In this document: positions 11,546 through 22,829 of the stretch, piece after piece
How positions within the stretch are numbered: the first letter of the stretch is position 1
How the letters are laid out: each line of letters begins with the position of its first letter
NCBI GenBank assembly: GCA_009103225.1
Contig: RHPI01001010.1
Coordinates: 221,299-277,067, forward strand
Origin: Chlorokybus atmophyticus
Taxonomy: Eukaryota > Streptophyta > Chlorokybophyceae > Chlorokybales > Chlorokybaceae
DNA length: 55,769 bases
Direction: 5' to 3'
Program-made: the position numbers and the translations under genes
The notes under the pieces: model-generated
Database searches by the model: none
Told to the model about the DNA's origin: nothing
The model's input: the letters and a program-made list of their open reading frames with translations, nothing else

Positions 11546-11867
11546 TGCTGCAGGCGTCGTGTGCAAGCACTATAGAAGGTACTCTATGTTTACAAGGTGA
11601 GTCACAAGCATTGTTAGCTCCTCTAGGTCTGTTGTTTGTCAACCTTCCAGTTGCGCGGTGTGTTGTCCGTAGTAGACTACTGTTGCCCCCCTACACGCTG
11701 CGCTCGTCCCTTGTTTGTTAGTGCGCCTGATCGCGCAGTTGAAAACAATAGCCTGGTAGCAACCAACCAAAGCTTGCCACACTTTATAAAGTGTTAAGCT
11801 CTTGTTAGAACTTGGTGACATGCTACGCGCATCAAGTGCATGGCACGTTGTTAGTTAGTTCAAGTGT

Positions 11868-12270
11868 TGCTGGCCATAGCCTGGCAGCAACTTCTTTGCG
11901 CTCTGGCCATAGCCTGGCAGGGTAACCACGTGCCCCTTTTTTGTCCGTGCGCTGAACTGCGCAGTCGCTGGCCATAGCCTGGCAGCAACTCTTGCCATAC
12001 AATGGCAAGAGTTGCTGCCAGGCTATACAGTATATGGATGCCGTGTGTCCCTTTGCTTGTTGATGCGTAGATGCCGACCATAGCTATGGTCGTTAGTAAG
12101 TTATAGCTTATTAACAACGCTGTAGTGCACTATAGCGTGTGGTTGTAAGTTTGCGAGATATTGCCATGCGCATTGAGTGTACTACCCTTCGGTACTCTTA
12201 TCAACGCTGTCAGTGGCCATAGCCTAGCAGCAACTTCTTTGCAATCCAACCATAGCCTGGCAGAGCTTGT
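11868..12270 (+). repeat. Dispersed CCATAGCCTGGCAGCAACT repeats with a 25-bp perfect inverted repeat
   Basis: The motif recurs at about 11874, 11898, 11972, 12213 and 12250. At 11974-12026 one motif copy extends to ATAGCCTGGCAGCAACTCTT-GCCAT and is followed, after ACA, by its exact reverse complement (25-bp arms). Copy 3 keeps the same structure at 27861-27913. Copy 2 has lost the right arm. Confidence 0.85.
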
Positions 12271-13017
12271 CACACATCTCCGCGCATCAATGCGCAATGT
12301 TGAGCATGCAATCATTTAAAGTGATCCCTTAGGTCCTATAGTTGGAAAGCGTATGTGCGCACTGCGCATGGTCACATGTGGTTACCACGCAATTGGTTTT
12401 GTGTAGCTATAATGGCCGCCATTGTTTCTTGTCAAATGCGGCATTTTAAGACACTGTGGCATGCGTCACGCGTCAGTGACTCGGCAGCTCTGCTTGTAGC
12501 CTACAGGCAGCTGAGCTTGCTACGGTTGCTCAACATTGCGCGTATGCATGTTGATTGTAACTCGCGCTTCAGCTAGCTTATATGGCCACGCAATTATGCG
12601 CTGAGCGGTTGTGTCTCTTGCTGTTGCGCAAGGTCACACGTACAAGATGTTTACCGCTGACGATTGTTGACATGGTAGCTTGCTGAGTTCCCATGTGCTT
12701 TGATATCCGCATTGGCCTTGCTGATACGATGCACGACAGCATTTGTGAAATGCCAATTGAACGCGACCGTACGAGTGCTGCACTCAGCAGCATCGTGATG
12801 GCTTACTCACTATGGTAGCTTATGTGTGACGATAATACATACAAGCTTTAAAAGTGTGTCACGTGATTGCTTTTAAGTCACAGTCACACGGTGATGAGTC
12901 TGCACCGCGACGCTTGCTAGAACATGATTATAATGCTTATGGACAAGCATGTGCAAGGTTGCATCTGATTTCACATGGCTTAACATCTGTGCGCTGACAT
13001 GTGCATAACGGTTGCAT

Positions 13018-13048
13018 TTGGAGTCCGGCGATTGCAGGTTGACATGTT
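13018..13048 (+). other. Junction between unit A copies 1 and 2
   Basis: Copy 1 breaks off after GGTTGCAT and copy 2 starts within the coding part. The filler between them runs into copy 2 through a 23-bp match (13032-13054) to 43547-43569 (TTGCAGGTTGACATGTTCAT plus TGC). It looks like a rejoined break with templated filler. Confidence 0.6.
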
Positions 13049-16000
13049 CATTGCCTCTTGTTTGCAAAATGGATTCGTGAGCAAATTCGCCGGTTTGTGG
13101 ACAATGCAAGACGGGGCCATCCATTAACGCCAAACGAAACGGTAGGCTTGACCCGTGAGCAGCGCAAGGAGAAGATGCGCGCTGCACGCGTTGAGAAGCG
13201 CGCTAACGCAGAGGAGCCAGCTCCACGCCGCTCGCGCACAGACCACGGGCTTGGCACAAATTTCACCGCTGCAGACTTTCCCTCCATCCAAAATGCTGTG
13301 CTGCTTGCCGTGTTGACTGCTGAGCCACTCTCACAAGCGCAGCTGCGTAAGGAATGGGTGGCTTTCAGGTACGCCAGTTATCCTCTTGCACAAGGCTTAG
13401 TTTGCACTCGCACTTGTAAGGAATTCACATGCGGCTGGTGCTGCAGACCCGCAGGAGATGCTGCAAGCACCAGCGGCAGCAGCAGCCGCAGGGTTGTGGC
13501 TGTTGGGCGTGGTCAAGTACTGGAGGCGCTTGAGCAAGAGACTTCTTGGCGCAGCTACAAAGTGAAGGTGCTGAAGTGGTACAACGCCAAGGGTATCGGT
13601 GATCAACGCGTCTACATGCCAGTACGTGACACGGATGGGTATGCTGGCCAGCTGTCCGGGGACGAGCACTTGTGCAGCAATATCTTGGTGAGTGTAGTAG
13701 ATCGTGTGCTGCGGCACAGCACACTGCAAGCGTAACTGCGCGGAAGACTATATGCGTGACATGCAGCAATGCGGCTGCTTGAGTGATGCAGGGACGCAGT
13801 TGTGCTTGGCCTGCATCCTTTGTAGCCCCGTCTGCAGTCTGCACTTGCTCAGACTGCTCTCCGGGCTGCATTGCAGAAGTCACCCCAAGATGCGTTCGCG
13901 CGCTCGTGGTTGACAAGCGCGTGCAGCCAGAAGACCAGCATGACATCAATCAGAGGGTAAGAACGTTGCTGTGGGTTGTAATGTGTGCAGCATGCTTGCA
14001 TGATGCACACTTGTAACAATTCTTGCTTGCAGATCAGTTGTTGCTCTGACCACCTCATGCACTTGGCTGGCATCTGCTGCAATACCTTGTGCGCCAATGT
14101 TCCCAACCGCGAGAGCTTGCTGGAGATGTACACTTCCTGGAGGGGGACATACGGGACGCGGATTGGGAGGCTGCCGAAGGAGGACCATCTGCTTGCAAAG
14201 TTCACTGACTCGCAGATCGGTCTCATGCTTATACATTTGCAGTCAACAAGCGCTGGCTGGTACAGGATGACTCCGGAGAAGCACGCTATGGCTGGCACTG
14301 GAATAGTCAAGCCAAGCGACAACCCGGTCCATAACAGAGTACCCAGCTGGAGACCTTCGCTCATCTTTTTTGCAGCAACCAGTCTAGCTTCCTGCTAAAA
14401 GTTTACCTTCTTGCTAGCAGTTTAGCTTGCTACCAACAGTTTAGCTTACTGGTAGCAGTTAGCTTCTTGCAAACAATTGGAGCCTATTTAGTAATAGTCA
14501 AGAGTACATAGTACAATGTAAACTCCAAATGAGGTTAAGATTTTCCTACCAGGAAAAATGTTTGCAATTTACCTGCATATGCCTGCTATCTTGTGCTGGT
14601 AGTTGTGGAACAGAGATGGCTGGGCCGCTATCGGCACGACTGCTACTGCGCCGAAGTCGGCACAGTCATTCCTGTGCCGCCAACGGCATAATTGCTGCTG
14701 CTGCTGTGCCGAAGACGGCAGAAGCACTGCTGTGCCGAAGTCGGCGGAAGTGCTATTGTGCCGAAAACGGCAGAAGCGCTGCTGTGCCGAAGATGGTAGG
14801 GTCGCAGCTGTGCCGAAGACGTTAGAAGTACTGCTGTGCCGAGGTCGACCCAATGCAGTTTGCGGCAGTAATCAGCTTGTGCCGGCTGACAGATGGTGGC
14901 TTACGATCCTCTGCCGGCACAAAGCGACTTGTGCCGTCTTTGGAGCAGAACTGCTCGCAGAACTCGAAGGCAGGTGCCACTGACGGCACAACTGGCTTGT
15001 GCCGAGAACGAATTCTGCTGCAGGCGTCGTGTGCAAGCACTATAGAAGGTACTCTATGTTTACAAGGTGAGTCACAAGCATTGTTAGCTCCTCTAGGTCT
15101 ATTGTTTGTCAACCTTCCAGTTGCGCGGTGTGTTGTCCGTAATAGCCTACTGTTGCCCCCCTACACGCTGCGCTCGTCCCTTGTTTGTTAGTGCGCCTGA
15201 TCGCGCAGTTGAAAACAATAGCCTGGCAGCAGCTAACCAAAGCTTGCCACACTTTATAAAGTGTTAAGCTCTTGTTAGAACTTGGTGACATGCTACGCGC
15301 ATCAAGTGCATGGCACCTTGTTAGTTAGTTCAAGTGTTGCTGGCCATAGCCTAGCAGCAACTTCTTTGCGCTCTGGCCATAGCCTGGCAGGGTAACCACG
15401 TGCCCCTTTTTTGTCCGTGCGCTGAACTGCGCAGTCGCTGGCCATAGCCTGGCAGCAACTCTTGCCATACAATGGCACAGTATATGGATGCCGTGTGTCC
15501 CTTTGCTTGTTGATGCGTAGCTGCCGACCATAGCTATGGTCGTTAGTAAGCTATAGCTTATTAACAACGCTGTAGTGCACTACAGCGTGTGGTTGTAAGT
15601 TTGCGAGATATTGCCATGCGCATTGAGTGTACTACTCTTCGATACTCTTATCAACGCTGTTAGTGGCCAAAGCCTGGCAGCAACTTCTTTGTAATCCAAC
15701 CATAGCCTGGCAAAGCTTGTCAAACATCTTCGCGCATCAATGCGCAATGTTGAGCATGCGATCATTTAAAGTGATCCCTTAGGTCCTATAGTTGGAAAGC
15801 GTATGTGCGCATTGCGCATGGTCACATGTGGTTACCACGCAATTGGTTTTGTGTAGCTATAATGGCCGCCATTGTTTCTTGTCAAATGCGGCATTTTAAG
15901 ACACTGTGGCATGCGTCACGCGTCAGTGACTCGGCAGCTCTGCTTGTAGCCTACAGGCAGCTGAGCTTGCTACGGTTGCTCAACATTGCGCGTATGCATG

Positions 16001-16478
16001 TTAATTGTAACTCGCGCTTCAACTAGCTTATATGGCCACGCAATTATGCGCTGAGCGGTTGTGTCTCTTGCTGTTGCGCAAGGTCACACGTACAAGATGT
16101 TTACCGCTGACGATTGTTGACATGGTAGCTTGCTGAGTTCCCATGTGCTTTGATATCCGCATTGGCCTTGCTGATACGATGCACGACAGCATTTGTGAAA
16201 TGCCAATTGAACGCGACCGTACGAGTGCTGCACTCAGCAGCATCGTGATGGCTTACTCAATATGGTAGCTTATGTGTGACGATGATACATACAAGCTTTA
16301 AAAGTGTGTCACGTGATTGCTTTTAAGTCACAGTCACACGGTGATGAGTCTGCACCGAGACGCTTGCTAGAACATGATTATAATGCTTATGGACAAGCAT
16401 GTGCAAGGTTGCATGTGATTTCACATGGCTTGACATCTGTGCTGACATGTGCATAACGGTTGCATGTAGTGAGCTACT
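13049..16478 (+). repeat. Duplicated unit A, copy 2 (5'-truncated)
   Basis: It matches copy 1 from about 9077 onward and ends at the TA target of the pogo-type element. It lacks the first 1.8 kb of the unit, the solo LTR, and one arm of the 25-bp inverted repeat. Its 3' half contains the palindrome array (14630-15010) and the CCATAGCCTGGCAGC repeats (about 15345-15710). Confidence 0.9.
13058..14398 (+). CDS. Unit A cysteine-rich protein, copy 2: open spliced frame, 5' truncated
   Basis: Exons 13058-13687, 13792-13956 and 14033-14398 join at GTGAGT/AG and GTAAGA/AG sites, all in phase 0. They give about 386 residues ending at TAA. The first exon has WIREQIRRFVDNARRGHP, a basic stretch (LTREQRKEKMRAARVEKR) and CTRTCKEFTCGWCCRP. 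The second has CTCSDCSPGC. The third has SCCSDHLMHLAGICCNTLC. Three cysteine clusters on separate exons suggest a zinc-binding protein. No family is recognised; a transposon-borne protein is possible because the gene sits in a repeat unit. There is no start codon because the upstream exons were lost. It is the only one of three copies without internal stops in this part. Confidence 0.5.
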
Positions 16479-16694
16479 ACAGTCTACCCCCGCTATAAGA
16501 ATACAGTCTGTCATCGAGGTTTCTAGTCTTATGGCGGGGGTATTCCATTGCTCGTTATAAGACTGCTTAGTTTTACAACGCATATTGGCATAAATATGAT
16601 TATGTCGAAGGTATCGAGCAAATAACACTGCGTTTTACAAGATGAGCGATATAATAAAACACACACACACGTGCATGACACACCACATTGCATT

Positions 16695-18751
16695 CTATGT
16701 ACATACACATATGTATGCAATTGTACTTGCATGTGCATGCGGAGCATCACATACACACATGCGGACACTTGCACGCACGCACTCGCGCACACGCAGCCTT
16801 GCATGCATACACTTTGCGCACACGCACATATACATCATCATCATCAGTAACAACAACATCCAATCAATCTCTATTGAGTCTGCACCTGTTACACTTGTAG
16901 AAGCGTCTGCAACATCAACACCACGCGCGAAAAACTCAGACAACCGTGTCTGCACCGACGCACCGAAGATTTGATGATGCAACACCGCATTGCGAACATG
17001 GCGCAATCCTAATTGCATTTCTGCTGAAATCATACATTCACTACCCGCAATGAAAGCCTCTACTTTGCTAAGATGATCCAAGCATTGCATGACGGTCACT
17101 TGCGGGGGCGGTATGTCGTCATCCTCCTCCTCCTCATCTGCATCTGTGTTGCCATCATCCTCCACAGGTAGTGCTCCAATGGTGCGTAAGATGTCCTTGT
17201 CGCTGTCCCCTGCCTCCGTGGGTATATGATCATCTATTCCAGCAAACTCTTCAGCTGTAAGCGCGTCCGCAGCAGGGATGGGAAGGCGCTGCAGCATGAC
17301 GTCTATCTCGTTGAGAACTGTTGCCGCAAGGTTCGCTGCTTCAGAGCTGCCAGATGATGCCGCGAACCACTCAACTGGAGCAATGCCACTTTTGCGCCAG
17401 CAGTTCCGTACCGTGTCTTCGCTGATCTCATCCCATGCTTCACGACTCCACAGCACCGCATCGCGAATGTTTACTTTGACCTTTCTATAATCCGTGGTGT
17501 TGTCAAGTTTGAACTGCTGCAGCATATGCGCCACAAGCTTGCGCTTGTATCTGCGTGCAACACAACAACAACAACAACATCAGCTTGCATACTTCCACAC
17601 GCTCACTAAATAAGGCATGCACGTGCATGCAAACAGCAGTTAACTAGGCTACTAGGTACCTTTGTTTGAATGCTGCAATAATGCCCGCATCCAATGGTTG
17701 TACAACGGACGTGGTGTTGGCTGGCAAGAAGACACATAAGATGTGGCCAAGCTTCAAAGCCTTAAAGCTTCCTTCTTTTGTGCTTTCCGCATACGAGCAC
17801 GCATGAGTAGCAGAGTTGTCCATCAACAACAACACCTCCCTATCTTCCATCCTCATTGCCATCTCAAACTGATAGAGCCAGCGACTGAAGACCTGCCAAT
17901 ATGATTGCTTAGTCTTTGCAGCTGAGTATGCATCAAAGCATGACGCAACTTACTTGTGAAGTCATCCATGCAGTAGGATTGTTCTCATACTCCACCCCTA
18001 CAGCGATCGGGTGCCATGCCCTACCAAAACACTTAGGGCGCTTGGCGGTGCCTATCAGCAGCAAAGGGCGCTTCTCGGTGCCATCAGCATTTACACATAA
18101 AGCTAGAGTGACACGCGCCTTCTCTTTCTTAAAGCCCCGAACGTGCTCGCCTAGTGCAGCTAAGGTGCGATTGGGGCGAGCTCGAAAGAAGAGACCACTC
18201 TCGTCCATGTTGAACACGTTGCGACGCTGATAGCGGCGCAAGATCGCTGGCAGCTCCGTCCTTGCAAGCTCAATACCTTCCACATCCGCATCACCGGACT
18301 CGCCATGTGTAGTGACAGCCCCATACCCATGCCGATGTCTGAAGCGATGCAGCTAGCCAGCTGACGCACTAAACGACTCTGGCACTTTCAGTGCCGTTGC
18401 ATATTGCTTGGCCTTTTCAAGCAAAAGCGCATCAGTCATAACTAGAGTACGAGCTCTTGCTTGCGTAAACCACAATGACAAGGCTTTCTCCAACTCTGGA
18501 TATGCAGCTGAGCGCAGCTTCTTTGTGTTGGCCATTAAGTCCCCCCCAGCAGCAACAACCTCCAACACCTTCTCCTTCTGCTTGAGCAACTGAGACAATG
18601 CAGACTGCTTGATGTCCAAGTTGAGCTCTGACTGCACCTTCGCTATGAAGTCCGCTTGCTTGAGAGCTGGGTGAGCAGCATGTAGGTCTAGAATGCGCTT
18701 CTTGTCCTTCAAGGACTTGGCATCGCGCTTCATAGGCTCACCCACTGCCAT
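16695..18751 (-). pseudogene. pogo-type transposase, one nonsense codon
   Basis: The exons on the minus strand are 18751-17954, 17892-17660 and 17550 to about 16695, with GT-AG introns in matching phases. The N-terminus carries a CENP-B/psq-like helix-turn-helix (KDKKRILDLHAAHPALKQAD), then a Tc5-type HTH (LEKALSLWFTQARARTLVMT). The DDE_1 catalytic core follows: FNMDESGLF (first Asp), [10 protein letters not shown] (second Asp) and [15 protein letters not shown] (third Asp). An in-frame TAG near 18352, after SASAG, replaces the tryptophan expected in GWLHRFRHRHG. The frame is otherwise continuous. The acidic tail (DADEEEEDDD) is typical of the family. The final part runs into a CA/CAC-rich stretch, so the true stop is uncertain. 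It is probably recently inactivated. Confidence 0.88.
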
Positions 18752-19124
18752 GGTACTTGTGCACAGTACCTGCCACGATGGGATGCGTTGAGGCAGCTGG
18801 AGCCCAACATGTGTGTGCAGAATCTACATGCAATTGCTGGCAGCGTTGCACATGCTGCATGCACCAAGCAGTGTTTAAAGTCTGCAACTGATGACAGTGT
18901 TGTGCAATAAGCTGCACATGAGACAGCAGCCTTGAGACTGCTGGTAAAGCTCTTACCTCAGTGCACTTTTGTTCAGCTCGCGAGCAACAGGCCGCAGCTC
19001 TTAGAACTTCGTAGTGCGCAACTTGCAGAGCGATACGAAACAGTCAGTTGCATACAGTCACGGCCATAGCAGCTCTTGCAGCATGATGGCACAGGAAAGG
19101 TGTACAGCAAGCATTAGCATACAA

Positions 19125-19171
19125 CAGATGAGTGCACGCAACATTACCGTAATGTTGCGTGCACTCATCTG
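19125..19171. repeat. Perfect inverted repeat, 23-bp arms
   Basis: CAGATGAGTGCACGCAACAT-TAC is followed after one C by its exact reverse complement. It lies in the untranslated part of the pogo-type element upstream of the transposase. Confidence 0.9.
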
Positions 19172-19301
19172 CTAATTTAGTGACTAAGTTAGCATATAGC
19201 AGATTAGCATGACAGGACACAACAGTAGTAGCACACAGCAGGACGTTCTTGCCACACACTTGACTTTGTGGCAGCAAGATGCATGTTGCCGACAAGCAGG
19301 T

Positions 19302-19345
19302 GGCAGGAAGAGGGGCGGCTCGCCTGAGCCGCCCCTCTTCCTGCC
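19302..19345. repeat. Perfect inverted repeat, 20-bp arms
   Basis: GGCAGGAAGAGGGGCGGCTC, loop GCCT, then the exact reverse complement. It is GC-rich and lies within the pogo-type element. Confidence 0.9.
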
Positions 19346-19564
19346 TCCATCTGCAGAACCTTCAGCCGCCGCCGCCGCCGCGCTTGCACACGCACTTACT
19401 GTGCGTCAAACTACTGGCCGCTGACCCGCTTCTATGGCTTCCCCTCCAGCTGCTCCCCTTCACCACCTTCCCTTCGCCGCCGCCCTGCAGCTTGTAGCAC
19501 GACGCCGCCGCACTGCCTGTGAACAACGCCGCCGCGACCCGCGGACGAGCAGCGGATCAGCTAA

Positions 19565-19605
19565 GCCGTGGCTCAGCCTGTTCAGTGAGCAGGCTGAGCC
19601 ACGGC
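19565..19605. repeat. Inverted repeat, 16-bp arms
   Basis: GCCGTGGCTCAGCCTG, spacer TTCAGTGAG, then the exact reverse complement. It is the third hairpin between the transposase start and the right end of the transposon. Confidence 0.88.
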
Positions 19606-20292
19606 AGGTTCCCCCCGTTGTGGGCATATGCAACGCGGGAATTGGCATAAGTTATGGTATTCCCTATGCGGCTAAGACTATTCTTATGCCCGTAGCTAAA
19701 TAGCAGGGCGGGCATCGGTCACCGGAGATTGTAGTCTTATGGCGGGGTTATTCCATCGGCGAATATGATAATAGCGGGGGTAGATTGTAGCTCATGGTAG
19801 TACCATGTCGTGCCATTGCCGCTTAACTACAGCGCACGGGCTGCTCGCGGTCCGCCACTGCATACTGTATGCAGTGCGGTCCCGTTGATGATGCATAATT
19901 CTACAGGCGAAGTTGTGATGCACTTCGGACGTTGTCACTAAGGTATGCGACAAGCATATAGTTGCACTCTTTACGTGTTGTCAGGCGTGCACCACTGCCA
20001 ATGATGCACATTGTAGTATTGGTGAAGTGTTGCCAGTGCTCATGTCCTCAACACTCCGAGAGCATCGATTCGCATCTGATACGCTAGTGCGCAGCTGCAC
20101 ATAAGCGCACGCTTTCTTTGCCTTACGTAAGGCATGTTTGGTATACAAACAATGATGTCCTCAAGTTCATACTGCAAAAGATTTGAAGTAAATGACGAAC
20201 TTCAAGTGCTTTCGCTTGTTCGAGCTTATTATACTCATATGTACACTTATCATGTGTACACCGCACATGGCATGCGTACATGTGTATACACA

Positions 20293-20385
20293 TTTAGCCT
20301 GCGAGGCTAAAGCAGGACTCGAATCTACACTATGGGTATCATGGCCAGTATCATGGCATCATACCGATACCCACGTATAGTGCGT
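20293..20385. repeat. Nested hairpins in unit B
   Basis: TTTAGCCT-GCG-AGGCTAAA (20293-20311) is followed by a larger stem. CACTAT and GGGTATC on the left pair with GATACCC and ATAGTG on the right, around ATGGCCAGTATCATGGCATC. A GGACTCGAATC segment next to it resembles a tRNA T-arm, but no tRNA fold was found. Confidence 0.5.
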
Positions 20386-20644
20386 TACGCTAGTAGTATA
20401 TAGTTAGTACATTATATATATTATATATGGTTGTACATTATACTAACCATGCGGTGTGCCATCGTATCTGAGTACATTGCGGTTACACAAGCATGATATA
20501 CTATGCTTATGCCAAACGTTGTTCGGCCTCCGCACGCAGTATGCTTGCCGATGCCATCCCAAGCACCATTGATGATAGATTGGGAGAGCTAAATACTAGC
20601 TAACACTATGTTCCTACCAATATGTATGATTTATGTTGGGTGGG

Positions 20645-21660
20645 TAGGGTAAAGTAGTCAATACATATACACAGAAAGACAAGTCAACGACTATTCTCTT
20701 ACCTATAGAGGAACAGATCTAACGCTAGCTAGTTGCTCTCGCAACTTGGACATTAGAGCAGACGTTTTTTATGTTTCAGCTTAAAACGTTACAAACAAGA
20801 AATGTGAGTATCCTCACATCTCATTAGTCTCATATACTAGCAAGTACTCGAGCGGGCAGCTGATTGGCTGGCCGCTCGTGTGTCCTCCGGCGACTGCAAG
20901 ATGATTTTATAACATGAATACAAAAAATGATAGTAAGCCGCTTATTAACTGCGGCCTTAGTAAAGCCGCAGCGCCTTCGCCGCTTACTTACTTAAGCGGC
21001 AACGCTGAGACGCAGTGTGTGACCGCTAGTAGAAGTAGTTGTTGTTGATGTGATAATGAGCGGCGGCGCCAAAGTTTTTTCTCCCCCCCACCCAACCCAT
21101 ACTATCGTTGATGACGTTGAGCCAGATGTACCACAGCTGCGCTGTGCTGCATTCGACGCGCCGCTCAACCATGCTCACATGTACATTGTGTACGCGTGAT
21201 ATTGTGTGTAGCTATCAACCTATAGTTTGATGGCAAATAGCTTGCAATGCGGTGGTCAACTTACGCCAAATGCCCTTGCCGCTGTGTTTGATCCCGTGAG
21301 TGCACGTGCCGTAGTCGTACGGCGTGATTGCATTCGTATCTTTGATGCATATGCTTTTGCGAATAGCCATTGTGGCGTGGCATGTGTCGTTGCCATCGGT
21401 CTCTCAGCCGCGTGCGCGCGCTTGCGTTTAGATTCTGCTGCAGCGAGTTGCGCCGTTGGTACATCCAAAGTAGTCAATACATATACACAGAACGACAAGT
21501 CATATACACAAGACGACTATGCTCCTACCTATATAGGAAAAAATCCAAGGCTAGCTAGTTGCTCTCCCAACTTAGACATTAAAGTAGACGTTTCAGATGT
21601 TTCAGCTAAAAACGTTACAAACAAGGAATGTGAGTATCCTCACATCTCATTAGTCTCATA
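20645..21660 (+). repeat. Internal direct repeat of unit B
   Basis: About 190 bp at 20655-20850 (AAAGTAGTCAATACATATAC through CTCATATACTAG) recurs at about 21470-21665 with small changes. The pair exists in both B copies (second copy near 29795-29990 and 30605-30800). A third, 90-bp fragment lies at 36846-36936. Confidence 0.85.
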
Positions 21661-21730
21661 TACAGCCAAATGGCTTTTTACAGTACTAGTGCGTACCGAG
21701 TTTTTCTTGACTACTACAGTGTACCTGTGA
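21230..21730 (+). CDS. Unit B open frame, copy 1 (doubtful)
   Basis: An ORF of about 166 codons starts at ATG 21230 (MANSLQCGGQLTPNALAAVF). The second copy is at 30368-30994. Most differences between the copies in this frame change the amino acid (for example P/L, D/H, G/D, K/Q, I/R), and the C-terminus differs because of a small indel. That is the pattern of unconstrained sequence. Its second half overlaps the internal direct repeat. I see no domain. Probably not a gene. Confidence 0.15.
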   Translation: MANSLQCGGQLTPNALAAVFDPVSARAVVVRRDCIRIFDAYAFANSHCGVACVVAIGLSAACARLRLDSAAASCAVGTSKVVNTYTQNDKSYTQDDYAPTYIGKNPRLASCSPNLDIKVDVSDVSAKNVTNKECEYPHISLVSYTAKWLFTVLVRTEFFLTTTVYL

Positions 21731-21928
21731 AAAACTCGCTAAGCGGATATTTACTAGCTTTAAGCAGAGCTGCTACGATTGCGACACAGCATGAATTATT
21801 TTAAATGCAGCGACCGAGTGGTGTTGTCGACCAGAACATGTTTCATGATATAACAATGGTCCTCCCCCGGGTCAGGGCCCCTGGCCCTTAGGGGGAGAAT
21901 GAATAGCCTTAGGCGAATGACAGCCTTG

Positions 21929-21967
21929 GGCTACTATTCTCCCCGTAGTACGGGGAGAATAGTAGCC
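21929..21967. repeat. Perfect hairpin, 19-bp arms
   Basis: GGCTACTATTCTCCCCGTA, one G, then the exact reverse complement. It is preserved unchanged in B copy 2 (about 31069-31107). A C/G-rich stretch (CCTCCCCCGGGTCAGGGCCC) lies about 60 bp upstream. Confidence 0.9.
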
Positions 21968-22322
21968 GAAGGCCGCGCAGCTTTACGGTATATAGCCTAT
22001 ACTGCACTATGGTTTAGCCGCACTAAGTGCCACAAACTATTCGACGAATGTTTACAATAGTAGAGATTCGATCGCCCGCTGGGTTTTATGCGGATTGAAG
22101 TGCGGACAGACAACACTAGCAGCAAGGTACCACACACTTTATCCTCTTAAACTTTCTCTTACGACCAAATGCAGTCAGTGAATGCTTCTGTAACACAAGT
22201 AATACTCGAGTAGTTTGTAGCAGTACGGTAGATGTACCAGGGAACAGGCATCTTTAAAACGTCAAAACATTACATGTCAAACGTCTTTTGGCTGTCGCCA
22301 GAGGCGACGAGACGCCGGGGGA

Positions 22323-22570
22323 CTCACTTCACCTAGCAAGTGCCGATACTTGCTAGCAAAGGTATCGCGCAGCGGGCCGTGCCGCCGTATGGCTGGGGCC
22401 AAGCAGGCCAATATACGTGCATGCTGCGTACAACAGAATTACTTACCGGTAATGCATGCAACATGCACCAAGCAGGTCTATATAGAACTGTACATAGACC
22501 TGTTTGGTGCCTGTTGTATACATCAAGCATGTAATAGATCGTCTATACATGCTGCATACGACACGTATGC
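22323..22570. repeat. Hairpin-rich segment of unit B
   Basis: TAGCAAGT/ACTTGCTA is followed by an imperfect long stem in which GCACCAAGCAGGTCTAT pairs with ATAGACCTGTTTGGTGC. CATGCTGCATACGACACGTATGC-type inversions come next. The same segment is in B copy 2 (about 31464-31711). The 60-74-codon frames open on both strands are mirror images of each other across the stems and are not genes. Confidence 0.6.
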
Positions 22571-22829
22571 TTGATGCTGCATGTATGCAATCGCCTGAAG
22601 GCTTGAGTTAAGTTGATGCTCGAGTAGTAAACGGTATATAACGCCATCTTGATGCATTGGCGTCAAGATGCTGATGCTGCACCTAAATGGGCGCAAGCAG
22701 CGCGTGGGATGCTTCTAGAGGCACATCAGCATTGCTGATGCTGGGGTGACCCCAGTCTGTGTCGGCAATGCGTCGACTCAGCATCACTTAGACTTAAACA
22801 TGCTGCATCGCAGGATGCTGATACATAGA

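Larger units (their letters stand above)
7251..13017 (+). repeat. Duplicated unit A, copy 1 (fullest copy)
   Basis: It aligns from AGCTGCCTTTGCCAAGAAGC onward with copy 3 (23625-28909) and from about 9077 with copy 2 (13049-16478). The order is: coding part (7.7-10.4 kb), a minisatellite of TTTAGCTTxCT units, a palindrome array, then about 1.5 kb with dispersed CCATAGCCTGGCAGCAACT repeats, ending at GGTTGCAT (13017). Relative to the other copies it has gained a solo LTR. By eye the copies differ by a few percent. Confidence 0.9.
16480..19787 (-). mobile_element. pogo/Tigger-type DNA transposon with TA target duplication
   Basis: The ends are CAGTCTACCCCCGCTAT (left) and, reversed, CAATCTACCCCCGCTAT (right): 17 bp with one mismatch. 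TA flanks both sides (16478-16479 and 19788-19789). The flanks GAGCTAC and GCTCATGG are joined by a single TA at 28917-28918, an empty site in the second copy of the same region. A subterminal motif GTCTTATGGCGGGG-TATTCC occurs near both ends in the same orientation. The transposase is on the minus strand. Three hairpins lie between its 5' end and the right terminus. Confidence 0.93.

Noticed and set aside
20293-20385. tRNA gene or tRNA-derived SINE suggested by GGACTCGAATC
   Set aside because: No acceptor stem, D-arm or anticodon arm can be formed around it; neighbouring hairpins explain the pairing.
22333-22574. Short frames on both strands in unit B
   Set aside because: They mirror each other across long hairpin stems and show no sign of protein constraint.
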